A stretch of DNA of 8,267 nucleotides from an uncultured Porphyromonadaceae bacterium (GTDB taxonomy: Bacteria; Bacteroidota; Bacteroidia; Bacteroidales; UBA11471). The stretch is from contig URHG01000063.1 of NCBI GenBank assembly GCA_900547555.1, forward strand, positions 1 through 8,267, written 5' to 3'. Below are positions 1 through 5,696 of the stretch, piece by piece. Below the pieces are notes generated by a model. The model searched no databases and was not told where the DNA came from. It was given only the letters and a program-made list of their open reading frames with translations. Position 1 is the first letter of the stretch, and the number at the start of each line of letters is the position of its first letter. Made by a program: the position numbers and the translations under genes.

Positions 1-522
1 TACATACCCCAACAGACATTCATTGATACTGCGCACAGAGAATGTACGCACCCGTTGCCCCAGATCTTTTCCATTCATCTCGACAGTAATAGCCACACTT
101 ACCGGTTCTGCCTGCACCTCATTTTTCAGAGCTTCATAGTTCCAGATGATATCAGGATAAATCGTATATTCCGTTCGAGGCTTGTTTAGTACAAATTCCG
201 ACACCGAACGGGAGAAAAAAGGCGTTTCAGCCACTTCAATCCGTACCCGGCTATAGGCTGTCTTCGACTTCACCCGAACAGCAATACACGATTTCGGATT
301 CCCCAAATAATTAGAATCCGACGGAACAATCACCTGCGCATCAGTAGTGGCAACAGACAAAATCGCTGAAGGAAATATATTTCCGCCCAGATCATCCACA
401 ATTTCAAAACCGGAATTGAATGAAGTATATTTAAACACAGACATACCGCCAAGGAGAATTAACAGTACCACAACAGATCCTATTATTTCCTTCCGATGCC
501 GTTTTAAGTCAATTTTTATCAT
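1..522 (-). CDS. Membrane-anchored extracytoplasmic protein, partial (C-terminus outside window)
   Basis: An open frame of 174 codons starts at the ATG complementary to 520-522 and stays open to the window edge, so the C-terminus is missing. The N-terminus is basic (MIKIDLKRHRKEIIG) and is followed by one hydrophobic segment at about residues 14-27 (GSVVVLLILLGG). This fits a type II membrane anchor with the rest outside the cytoplasm. The remainder is beta-rich and polar (for example AETPFFSRSVSEFVL and VAITVEMNGKDLGQRV), like an immunoglobulin-like fold. I do not recognise a named domain in the visible part. From memory, longer Bacteroidales proteins with similar N-termini carry a transglutaminase-like region further on, but that would lie outside the window and is unproven. 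It diverges from the response regulator across a shared 241-bp regulatory gap, so co-regulation is plausible. The start is preferred because the hydrophobic anchor follows directly and a -7-like element lies about 45 bp upstream. Confidence 0.8.
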   Translation of the reverse strand, partial: MIKIDLKRHRKEIIGSVVVLLILLGGMSVFKYTSFNSGFEIVDDLGGNIFPSAILSVATTDAQVIVPSDSNYLGNPKSCIAVRVKSKTAYSRVRIEVAETPFFSRSVSEFVLNKPRTEYTIYPDIIWNYEALKNEVQAEPVSVAITVEMNGKDLGQRVRTFSVRSINECLLGYV

Positions 523-567
523 TATTTGTAGTTTCTATAATCAAACGTTTCTATTGTATCTCGCTAA

Positions 568-575
568 CAAAGATA
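568..575 (-). promoter_or_regulatory. Putative -7 promoter element for the leftward membrane-protein gene
   Basis: Read on the minus strand the sequence is TATCTTTG, an exact match to the Bacteroides -7 consensus TAnnTTTG. It lies 45 bp before the ATG at 522, giving a predicted leader of roughly 40 nt. No TTTG -33 element is visible at the usual 19-21 bp spacing, so this is a sequence match only. Confidence 0.45.
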
Positions 576-632
576 ACAAATAGTGAGCGGTTTTTCCTCT
601 TACAATCAACAAAAACTTCCATATTCCTCATC

Positions 633-650
633 AATTCCCGGAATTCCCGG
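633..650. repeat. Tandem 9-bp direct repeat AATTCCCGG
   Basis: Two exact, directly adjacent copies of AATTCCCGG occupy 633-641 and 642-650. Because of the internal GGAATTCC, the block 637-650 is also an imperfect palindrome with one mismatched pair. It sits in the divergent gap between the membrane-protein gene and the response regulator, so it could be an operator. No known regulator is assigned. Confidence 0.5.
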
Positions 651-652
651 AA

Positions 653-691
653 TGTAACACGATTGTAACGTCTGTTTCATCTGCCCGTAAC
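653..691 (+). promoter_or_regulatory. Phased TGTAAC-like repeats, candidate response-regulator operator
   Basis: TGTAAC occurs at 653-658 and 664-669, one period of 11 bp apart, and CGTAAC occurs at 686-691, two further 11-bp periods on. OmpR/PhoB-family regulators typically bind direct half-sites spaced about one helical turn. The set ends 15 bp before the -33 element at 706, a position suited to activation. A fourth GTAAC (729-733) overlaps the -7 element but is out of the 11-bp phase. The repeats are seen directly; binding by the adjacent regulator is inferred. Confidence 0.5.
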
Positions 692-705
692 AAAGTCTCC
701 TCATC

Positions 706-737
706 TTTGCAAAGGATAAAATAAAAACGTAACTTTG
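706..737 (+). promoter_or_regulatory. Bacteroides-type promoter of the response regulator gene
   Basis: A TTTG -33 element (706-709) is separated by 20 bp from TAACTTTG (730-737), which matches the -7 consensus TAnnTTTG exactly. Spacing and both boxes fit the primary sigma factor of Bacteroides. Transcription would start near 743-746, leaving a leader of about 20 nt before the ATG at 764. The -33 box lies in the short palindrome CTTTGCAAAG (705-714). Confidence 0.7.
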
Positions 738-763
738 TCATATCACATTAATACATATATCTT

Positions 764-1450
764 ATGAACGATTACCGTATTTTAGTTGTCGACGATGAAG
801 AAGACCTCTGTGAGATTCTGAAATTCAATCTTGAAAACGAAGGTTATGAAGTTGATACTGCAAACTCTGCTGAAGAAGCAATGAAGATGGACATCAGCAG
901 CTATCACTTGATTCTCCTCGATGTGATGATGGGAGAAATCTCCGGATTCAAAATGGCGAACATCCTGAAAAAAGACAAGAAAACAGCTAAAGTGCCTATT
1001 ATCTTTATCACAGCAAAAGATACCGAAAACGATACTGTGACCGGATTCAACCTGGGAGCAGACGATTATATTTCAAAACCTTTCTCGCTGCGTGAAGTCA
1101 TCGCCCGTGTGAGGAGTGTGCTGCGACGTACCGATAACAAGAAAGAAACAAACGACGATGCCGACGTCATTTCATACCAGACATTACAAGTCAACCGTCG
1201 CAAAAAATGCTGTACCATCGACGGGAAAGAAATAGAGCTTACCAAAAAAGAATTTGAAATTCTCGCTCTCTTTCTCAAACATCAGGGAACGATTCTTTCC
1301 CGTGCCGATATTCTCAATCAGGTATGGAGCAACGATGTCATCGTTCTCGACCGCACCATCGATGTCAATATCACACGTCTGCGTAAAAAAATAGGCAACT
1401 ACGGCAATCATATCATTACCCGGTTGGGGTACGGATATGGTTTTGAATAA
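764..1450 (+). CDS. OmpR/PhoB-family response regulator (receiver plus winged-helix DNA-binding domain)
   Basis: This 228-residue cytoplasmic protein is a full-length two-component transcription regulator. The receiver domain spans about residues 4-121 and has every key residue: acidic pocket D10/D11, phospho-acceptor D53 (LILLDVMMG), T83 (FITAK) and K105 in the SKPF motif. A short polar linker (about 122-135) leads to a winged-helix trans_reg_C domain (about 136-228). That domain has the usual LTKKEFEILALF helix, an RADILNQVW segment, the recognition helix around RTIDVNITRLRKKI, and the closing RLGYGYGFE hairpin. A kinase normally phosphorylates such proteins on the Asp, but no kinase gene is adjacent inside the window. 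It could lie beyond the divergent gene at the left edge. The promoter and phased TGTAAC repeats directly upstream suggest autoregulation. It does not look like RprY from memory of that sequence, so no symbol is given. Confidence 0.95.
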   Translation: MNDYRILVVDDEEDLCEILKFNLENEGYEVDTANSAEEAMKMDISSYHLILLDVMMGEISGFKMANILKKDKKTAKVPIIFITAKDTENDTVTGFNLGADDYISKPFSLREVIARVRSVLRRTDNKKETNDDADVISYQTLQVNRRKKCCTIDGKEIELTKKEFEILALFLKHQGTILSRADILNQVWSNDVIVLDRTIDVNITRLRKKIGNYGNHIITRLGYGYGFE

Positions 1451-1529
1451 ATATCCTACCAAGCCCGATTATATTAATTAACATTAAACTTTTAACACCA
1501 TCGGCGTTTTTTATCCAATATATATTCCT

Positions 1530-1537
1530 TATCTTTG
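1530..1537 (+). promoter_or_regulatory. Putative -7 promoter element of the outer-membrane protein gene
   Basis: TATCTTTG matches the TAnnTTTG consensus exactly. A weak -33 candidate, TTTT (1507-1510), lies 19 bp upstream. The predicted transcript would have a leader of about 20 nt before the ATG at 1565, so the barrel gene probably has its own promoter besides any read-through from the regulator gene. Confidence 0.55.
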
Positions 1538-1564
1538 CTTATAGAACTTAAATACTTAAACAAA

Positions 1565-2050
1565 ATGAAAAAGGTACTATTTGCAATAGCAATGTTGTGC
1601 ATGGTTGCATCAAGTGCATTTGCACAAGAAGAAAAAGGCCGTATGGCTGTGAACGTACATGCAGGTATCTCCACGACAGCCGGAGCACAAGGCTTGGCCG
1701 GTGTCGAATTCCGAGTAGCAGTAGCCGACAAATGGCGTTTAGCCCCGCAATTCAATATCGGAGGTGGTCATGACCTCAAATTCTTCGACGTTACTGTTGA
1801 CGCCCACTATGTTTTCAATTACGAAAACAGTAATTTCTCTTTCTATCCCATCATGGGTCTCGGTTTCGACCATTACTGGCAAAAATACGGCAGTTACAAA
1901 TCGACTGCCAATCGTATTTTCCTCGATTTGGGTATCGGCGGCGAATATGCCATCAACGATTTCCTTTCGATCACGGCCGAAATGAAAAGCCAGTGGATGA
2001 CCGATATGAGTAAAGGTATGCTGCTTGTCGGTTGCAGTTACAAATTCTAA
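1565..2050 (+). CDS. Small outer-membrane beta-barrel protein
   Basis: This 161-residue protein begins with a clear Sec signal peptide (MKKVLFAIAMLCMVASSAFA), with predicted signal peptidase I cleavage after A20. The mature part of about 140 residues alternates polar and aromatic residues in strands such as RMAVNVHAGIS, LAGVEFRVAV, FDVTVDAHYVFNY, FSFYPIMGLGFDHYW, IFLDLGIGGEYAI and MLLVGCSYKF. It ends in phenylalanine, the usual C-terminal signal for barrel insertion. Length and pattern fit an eight-stranded OmpA-like or porin-family barrel of the kind common in Bacteroidota. Such barrels serve structural or adhesion roles and the actual role here is unknown. A longer frame from a TTG at 1535 exists, but the ATG at 1565 is chosen because the signal peptide starts there and the -7 element overlaps 1535. 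It has its own promoter-like element and a terminator, so it appears to be monocistronic. Confidence 0.9.
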   Translation: MKKVLFAIAMLCMVASSAFAQEEKGRMAVNVHAGISTTAGAQGLAGVEFRVAVADKWRLAPQFNIGGGHDLKFFDVTVDAHYVFNYENSNFSFYPIMGLGFDHYWQKYGSYKSTANRIFLDLGIGGEYAINDFLSITAEMKSQWMTDMSKGMLLVGCSYKF

Positions 2051-2065
2051 GAAACATCACTCCAT

Positions 2066-2095
2066 AAAAAAGCGACTCGACGAGTCGCTTTTTTT
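2066..2095 (+). terminator. Hairpin terminator after the outer-membrane protein gene
   Basis: AGCGACTCG (2071-2079) and CGAGTCGCT (2081-2089) are perfect inverted copies. The realistic fold is a 7-bp GC-rich stem with a CGACG loop. Six A's precede it (2066-2071) and seven T's follow (2089-2095), so it is a strong intrinsic terminator 15 bp after the stop codon. Confidence 0.9.
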
Positions 2096-2163
2096 CGTAT
2101 ATGTATGTAACCTCAGGAACTATCTTGCGTCTAATAAATATATCATCTTAATTTCCCCGACTT

Positions 2164-3315
2164 ATGACCAATAAATACGTATTGCTTATCATGATAATGC
2201 TTTCGTCGGTTTCCTGCCGGCAAAACAACTCGTTCACCCTATCGGGAGATCTTCAAGGGTTAAAAGCCGGAGATACTCTTTTATTCAAGGCATACGAACC
2301 GGCATTCTTCACCCCGATAAGCCAAGATACACTTATCCTCGAAGATAACAATACCTTCCGGTTTACAATTCCGGCACAACATACGACACTCGGATATTTG
2401 GAATATGTTCCTCGAAACGACAAAGAATTATCTAACAATTCGACCGAAATAATAGTCCGTCCGGGCGATAATATCCGAATATCGGGTTACTCCGATTATT
2501 TGAAAACCGCTGCCTATGAAGGGGGTTTTTATGATAATCCGTCGATAGCTCGATATCTCGACATGACAAAAAAATCGGACAGTTTAGCAACCCTGTATAA
2601 CCGAAAGATAGATCATTTTTCAAAAATTGGGAATAATGACAGTATCCGATTCTATATAGGGAAATTACAGAAAATAAAATATCCCGAAGGATATAAAAAG
2701 CAACGAGATAGCCTGACGAACTTCGCCGATAATGAATACGCCGCTTATATGTACCTCAGACGTATGTATCGAAAAACTTCAGACGAATTACAAGAACGAT
2801 TGAAGCGTTTTTCTCCGGCAACAAGAAAAACGCACTTCGGTCAAACCCTCGAAGCGATGTTGCCGATACTGAACAACATTGACAAAGGGAAAAAGCCGAA
2901 AGATTTTACTCTCATCGATAAAAACGGGAACACGATTTCCCTCTCGGACTATCGCGGCAAATATCTTCTGATATTTTATTACGGAATATGCGGTGGTGTA
3001 TTCCAGACCGACCCGCATCTCACCGATATATATAATGAATACCATGATAAAGGCTTCGAAATATTGGGATTATGCCGCGACGGTGATATTGTGCTCAAAT
3101 ATCCGCAATTTCTCAAAAGTGTGGAAGTACAGAGATTACTCACCCACCCGTACACCACCATATATCTGACCGACAAACAAAACGAATTCATAAAAAAAGA
3201 ACTTTATCTCTATGCTACCCCCACAGTAATGCTCATCGACCCCGAAGGGACAACTCTCATACGCGGCGGACATGAAGAAGAAGCAATAAGAAAAATATTG
3301 CAAAAGAATTTATAA
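2164..3315 (+). CDS. DUF4369/TlpA-like thioredoxin-fold lipoprotein with a single active-site cysteine
   Basis: This 383-residue protein starts with a lipoprotein-type signal (LLIMIMLSSVSC), with C18 the predicted lipidated cysteine. Residues about 22-110 form a beta-rich region (FTLSGDLQGLKAGDTLLF ... IIVRPGDNIRISG) matching the DUF4369 type found before thioredoxin domains in Bacteroidota. A helical linker follows (about 125-235). The C-terminal thioredoxin-like domain (about 243-383) has the usual start (KPKDFTLIDKNGNTISLSDYRGK), the strand LLIFYYGIC, a cis-proline region ATPT (P353) and the end strand TVMLIDPEG. The active site is odd. Where CxxC is expected the sequence is CGGV, so only C276 remains; C304 is the only other cysteine of the mature domain. 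Normal disulfide reduction is therefore doubtful. It may act as a monothiol enzyme or be redox-inactive. It is flanked by a terminator and the separate promoter of the next gene, so it probably stands alone; its own promoter is unclear (TATCTTGC at 2121-2128 is imperfect). Confidence 0.85.
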   Translation: MTNKYVLLIMIMLSSVSCRQNNSFTLSGDLQGLKAGDTLLFKAYEPAFFTPISQDTLILEDNNTFRFTIPAQHTTLGYLEYVPRNDKELSNNSTEIIVRPGDNIRISGYSDYLKTAAYEGGFYDNPSIARYLDMTKKSDSLATLYNRKIDHFSKIGNNDSIRFYIGKLQKIKYPEGYKKQRDSLTNFADNEYAAYMYLRRMYRKTSDELQERLKRFSPATRKTHFGQTLEAMLPILNNIDKGKKPKDFTLIDKNGNTISLSDYRGKYLLIFYYGICGGVFQTDPHLTDIYNEYHDKGFEILGLCRDGDIVLKYPQFLKSVEVQRLLTHPYTTIYLTDKQNEFIKKELYLYATPTVMLIDPEGTTLIRGGHEEEAIRKILQKNL

Positions 3316-3347
3316 AAGAGACTCCCCATTTCTTCTTTTTTTATCCC

Positions 3348-3355
3348 TATCTTTG
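3348..3355 (+). promoter_or_regulatory. Putative -7 promoter element of the ZIP transporter gene
   Basis: TATCTTTG, identical to the element before the outer-membrane protein gene, lies 24 bp before the ATG at 3380. No good TTTG is present at the -33 distance. The short predicted leader also argues for the ATG at 3380 over the in-frame TTG at 3353, which falls inside the element. Confidence 0.5.
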
Positions 3356-3379
3356 CCTTATCATTTTTACATATACCTT

Positions 3380-4162
3380 ATGACAGACGGATTACTGATA
3401 GGACTTTTATTGCCTTTCGCCGGTACGATGGCGGGAGCCGCTTGTGTTTTCCTGCTGAGAAAATCGATGCCAACTATCGTACAAAAAGCATTGCTGGGAT
3501 TTGCCTCGGGAGTAATGGTAGCAGCATCGGTATGGTCTTTGCTCATTCCCAGCATCGAGCTTTGTAGCGACGAGGGCACAAAAGCGGTTATGCCGGCTAC
3601 TATCGGATTTCTGGCAGGTATGGGTTTCCTCCTTCTTCTCGACCACATTACTCCCCACCTGCACCTCGACAGCAAAAATCCGGAAGGGCCTCACAGCAAA
3701 CTGTCCCGTACCAGTATGCTCACACTGGCTGTTACATTGCATAATCTGCCCGAAGGTATGGCCGTAGGAGCTGTTATGGCCGGAGTGCTTACCCAAACTG
3801 CCGACCTCTCTCTTGCGGGAGCGGTAGCTCTCTCTATCGGTATCGCCATACAAAATATACCCGAAGGAGCTATCATCTCTATGCCTATGCTCGCCGAAGG
3901 AAATAGTAAATGGAAATCGTTTGCCATCGGTTCACTGAGCGGAATTGTCGAACCCATCGGTGCCGTTATCACCCTATTATTGGCAGCATACGTTACACCG
4001 GTACTTCCCTACCTGCTGGCATTCTCGGCCGGAGCAATGCTTTATGTCGTTGTAGAAGAACTGATTCCCGAAAGCGCTACGGGAAAACACAGTAATATCG
4101 GAACCATAGGATTCGCCGTAGGATTTGCCCTGATGATGATTCTCGATGTCGTTCTGGGTTGA
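3380..4162 (+). CDS. ZIP-family divalent metal transporter (GufA/ZupT-like)
   Basis: This 260-residue inner-membrane protein has the layout of bacterial ZIP transporters, with about eight hydrophobic segments. The two signature metal-site motifs are clear: HNLPEGMAVG (H121, N122, P124, E125) in the fourth segment and IQNIPEGAII (Q158, N159, P161, E162) in the fifth. E191 (SGIVEPIGA) and the VVVEELIPE stretch (E226/E227) are further typical features. A loop between the third and fourth segments holds histidines (DHITPHLHLDS, with another at H105) and may bind metal on the cytoplasmic side. The family moves Zn2+ and other divalent metals into the cytoplasm; the exact ion cannot be read from sequence. 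The closest type is GufA-like because the second motif begins with Gln. The start at 3380 is chosen because the TTG at 3353 lies inside the -7 element. No metal-responsive regulator gene is nearby. Confidence 0.92.
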   Translation: MTDGLLIGLLLPFAGTMAGAACVFLLRKSMPTIVQKALLGFASGVMVAASVWSLLIPSIELCSDEGTKAVMPATIGFLAGMGFLLLLDHITPHLHLDSKNPEGPHSKLSRTSMLTLAVTLHNLPEGMAVGAVMAGVLTQTADLSLAGAVALSIGIAIQNIPEGAIISMPMLAEGNSKWKSFAIGSLSGIVEPIGAVITLLLAAYVTPVLPYLLAFSAGAMLYVVVEELIPESATGKHSNIGTIGFAVGFALMMILDVVLG

Positions 4163-4177
4163 GAAACAATACCTATC

Positions 4178-4214
4178 AAAAAAGCCTCTTGTACAACTGT
4201 GCAAGAGGTTTTTT
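4178..4214. terminator. Bidirectional hairpin terminator between convergent genes
   Basis: CCTCTTG (4185-4191) pairs with CAAGAGG (4202-4208) around a 10-nt loop. Six A's lie on the left (4178-4183) and six T's on the right (4209-4214), so the hairpin ends in a U run whichever strand is transcribed. It sits just after the ZIP stop codon and just after the end of the leftward small membrane protein gene. Confidence 0.88.
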
Positions 4215-4228
4215 CTCAATAAAAACAC

Positions 4229-4546
4229 TTACCTGTAACGACGCGGCAAGCGGGACATCTGCAATCCTATACCGAAAGCAGAGACAACCAAGCATACGGA
4301 AGCTCCGATAAGCGTATGCAAATCGCGTGTCTGCATAAACAGCCTGACGTAATCGACATATACGCCGAAAGCCACAATACATACCGCAATAAACACGCCC
4401 CATGCTATCCGACCGGGTATTGAAGAACGACGGGGTAAGCGGGAGACTACCCGACGCGTAAACCAAATATCCGGTTCATTATCGATTGCACGGCTGCCGC
4501 TCTCTTTGAAAAGATTCCGCAGAGATTCATCATTCAAATTTTCCAT
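4229..4546 (-). CDS. Small two-helix membrane protein, candidate anti-sigma partner (DUF5056-like)
   Basis: The frame codes for 105 residues from the ATG at 4546, or 113 from an alternative ATG at 4570. The N-terminal cytoplasmic part holds LRNLFKESG and the motif DNEPDIWFTRRVVSRLP, which resembles the region before the membrane helices in small Bacteroidota proteins encoded after ECF sigma factors. Two hydrophobic segments follow (IAWGVFIAVCIVAFGVYV and LIGASVCLVVSAFGIGL), with a basic tail (RLPRRYR). There is no HxxxCxxC zinc motif of the common anti-sigma domain. The start at 4546 overlaps the end of the sigma gene by 17 bp, implying translational coupling. From that position I infer a role as membrane-bound regulator of the sigma factor; no function is shown by sequence. 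The DUF5056 label is from memory. Confidence 0.8.
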   Translation of the reverse strand: MENLNDESLRNLFKESGSRAIDNEPDIWFTRRVVSRLPRRSSIPGRIAWGVFIAVCIVAFGVYVDYVRLFMQTRDLHTLIGASVCLVVSAFGIGLQMSRLPRRYR

Positions 4547-5078
4547 ATCCGTCTTGTTTAAAATATTCACTCAAATGTTGCTTACCTCTGAACAGTAATG
4601 TTTTTACACTCCCCTCGGGTCGTTCCATCACAACAGCAATTTTAGCGATAGGCATATCCTCGAGATAAAACAAGGTCAACGCCATTCGTTCATCGGGCCG
4701 TAAAGAGGCTAATGCTTGGGCGACATCGATTTGCAAAGCTATCGGAGCCGGATTTTCGGTCATCGCCGAAACCTCTGTCGTATCGAGCCTTTCACTCCGG
4801 TTCTCTCGTCGATTATAATCGTAAAAAAGATTACATGCGATACGAAAAAGCCATGTCGAGAAAGAAGACAACCCTTTATACCCTCGTATCCGTTCATAAG
4901 CTCTCAAAAAAGTATCTTGTGCAAGGTCGTCGGCCAAATCGGAATCTCCGCCCGTAAGATGGAGCAAAAAACGCCTAAGGCGCACCTGATACTTATCGAC
5001 CAAATGCGCAAAGGCCCGACGATCGTCCCAGAGGACACAACGGGTGATCCAAACAGTATCTTCGCTATTGCTCCCCAT
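4530..5078 (-). CDS. ECF-type RNA polymerase sigma factor
   Basis: This 182-residue protein has the two-domain form of ECF sigma-70 factors. Region 2 (about residues 23-92) includes AFAHLVDKYQVRLRRFLLHL, the DLAQDTFLRAYERI core-binding segment, and FSTWLFRIACNLFYDYNRR for -10 recognition. An acidic linker (about 95-115) joins it to region 4 (about 118-172). There LRPDERMALTLFYLEDMPIAKIA and the helix-turn-helix ending PEGSVKTLLFRGKQHL would contact the -35 element. There is no region 1.1 or 3 and no extra C-terminal domain. The gene overlaps its upstream neighbour by 14 bp and its downstream neighbour by 17 bp, so the three are probably co-translated. Such factors usually respond to envelope or stress signals through a membrane anti-sigma protein, here most likely the next gene. 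Its target promoters cannot be inferred from this window. Confidence 0.94.
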   Translation of the reverse strand: MGSNSEDTVWITRCVLWDDRRAFAHLVDKYQVRLRRFLLHLTGGDSDLADDLAQDTFLRAYERIRGYKGLSSFSTWLFRIACNLFYDYNRRENRSERLDTTEVSAMTENPAPIALQIDVAQALASLRPDERMALTLFYLEDMPIAKIAVVMERPEGSVKTLLFRGKQHLSEYFKQDGYGKFE

Positions 5079-5517
5079 TGTCCGAATCGTCCTTGCTCGT
5101 TTCCTTTGACGACTTTCTCAGCCAATATACCAATAAACCGCCGACACCCATAATCAAAAAGATGATACCCACGCCGGTAAACACAAATTCACCCGACATA
5201 TATCCCATAAAAGAAAATCCTATTCCTATACCCAGATAAGCAATTTCGTCCTGAAATTTTTTTTTCTTTTTCTTGGGTGTCCAAAAATCATCGGGCAAAT
5301 CTCGTCCACTTTCCAATGCCTTCTCGATAACCCGAGCCCGAATCTGCTCTTTACAGTAACTATATCGCCAAAAGAAAACCAATGCCAATAATAGGGCAAC
5401 AAAGGGTGTTACAATGGCTGTAAAAGGAATAAGACTTTCGGCCAAACCGTCATCTGCTAAAGCGACAAACGGTACAGAAAGCAATAGAAATGCCGTCAAC
5501 AGAACTTTATTTTTCAT
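5065..5517 (-). CDS. DUF6249-like membrane protein, first gene of the sigma cassette
   Basis: This 150-residue protein has a signal-like N-terminus (MKNKVLLTAFLLLSVPFVALA), with possible cleavage after A21. A hydrophobic segment follows at about 31-50 (PFTAIVTPFVALLLALVFFW). Next is a soluble stretch with YCKEQIRARVIEKALESGRDLPDDF, then six lysines (82-87), two more hydrophobic segments (about 95-133) and a charged tail (KSSKETSKDDSDNGEQ). The layout and the RVIEKALESGRDLP motif match the DUF6249 type, which in Bacteroidota is often encoded next to ECF sigma factors. Its function is unknown; a role in sensing or anchoring for the sigma system is inferred from the 14-bp overlap with the sigma gene. 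The lysine codons include a run of nine A's in the coding strand, a possible slippage site. The ATG at 5517 is the only one before the signal segment. I found no convincing promoter upstream. Confidence 0.85.
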   Translation of the reverse strand: MKNKVLLTAFLLLSVPFVALADDGLAESLIPFTAIVTPFVALLLALVFFWRYSYCKEQIRARVIEKALESGRDLPDDFWTPKKKKKKFQDEIAYLGIGIGFSFMGYMSGEFVFTGVGIIFLIMGVGGLLVYWLRKSSKETSKDDSDNGEQ

Positions 5518-5631
5518 AATCTCGCAATTTAAATTATTTTTTCAATAACCATTATTTATACGTTAGACGATACAAAATACTGGAAAGTTTCAAAACTGAA
5601 AAAAATAACGCAAAATTTTCGAGATAAACAG

Positions 5632-5661
5632 AAAAGAGCCGTCTTGTAACCGGCTCTTTTT
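5632..5661 (-). terminator. Hairpin terminator after the S41 peptidase pair
   Basis: AAAAGAGCCG (5632-5641) and CGGCTCTTTT (5651-5660) form a perfect 10-bp stem with a 9-nt loop. On the minus strand the downstream arm gives a run of four U's. It lies 36 bp past the stop codon of the leftward peptidase gene, and its T run on the other side would also let it act in the opposite direction. Confidence 0.85.
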
Positions 5662-5696
5662 CTATACATATATATTCTTTTCTGTCGAAACGCTAT

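Noticed and set aside
347..583. Rightward 78-residue frame
   Set aside because: It is mostly antisense to the partial leftward membrane-protein gene, has no recognisable domain, and ends inside the promoter gap.
1478..1496. TTAAC-like repeats upstream of the outer-membrane protein gene as a second response-regulator site
   Set aside because: The two exact copies are 14 bp apart, out of phase, in A/T-rich DNA; this is too weak to call.
1535..1564. TTG start extending the outer-membrane protein by 10 residues
   Set aside because: The extension would put codons before a complete signal peptide and begin inside the -7 element; the ATG at 1565 fits better.
3407..3853. Leftward 148-residue frame opposite the ZIP transporter gene
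   Set aside because: It is a long antisense frame with no domain, and the plus-strand frame has clear ZIP motifs.
4716..5153. Rightward 145-residue frame across the sigma gene
   Set aside because: It is antisense to a well-supported ECF sigma factor and its composition looks like shadow translation.
5573..5594. Promoter for the sigma cassette on the minus strand
   Set aside because: TATTTTG and TTTG are present but the -7 box is one base short and the spacing between them is only about 11 bp.
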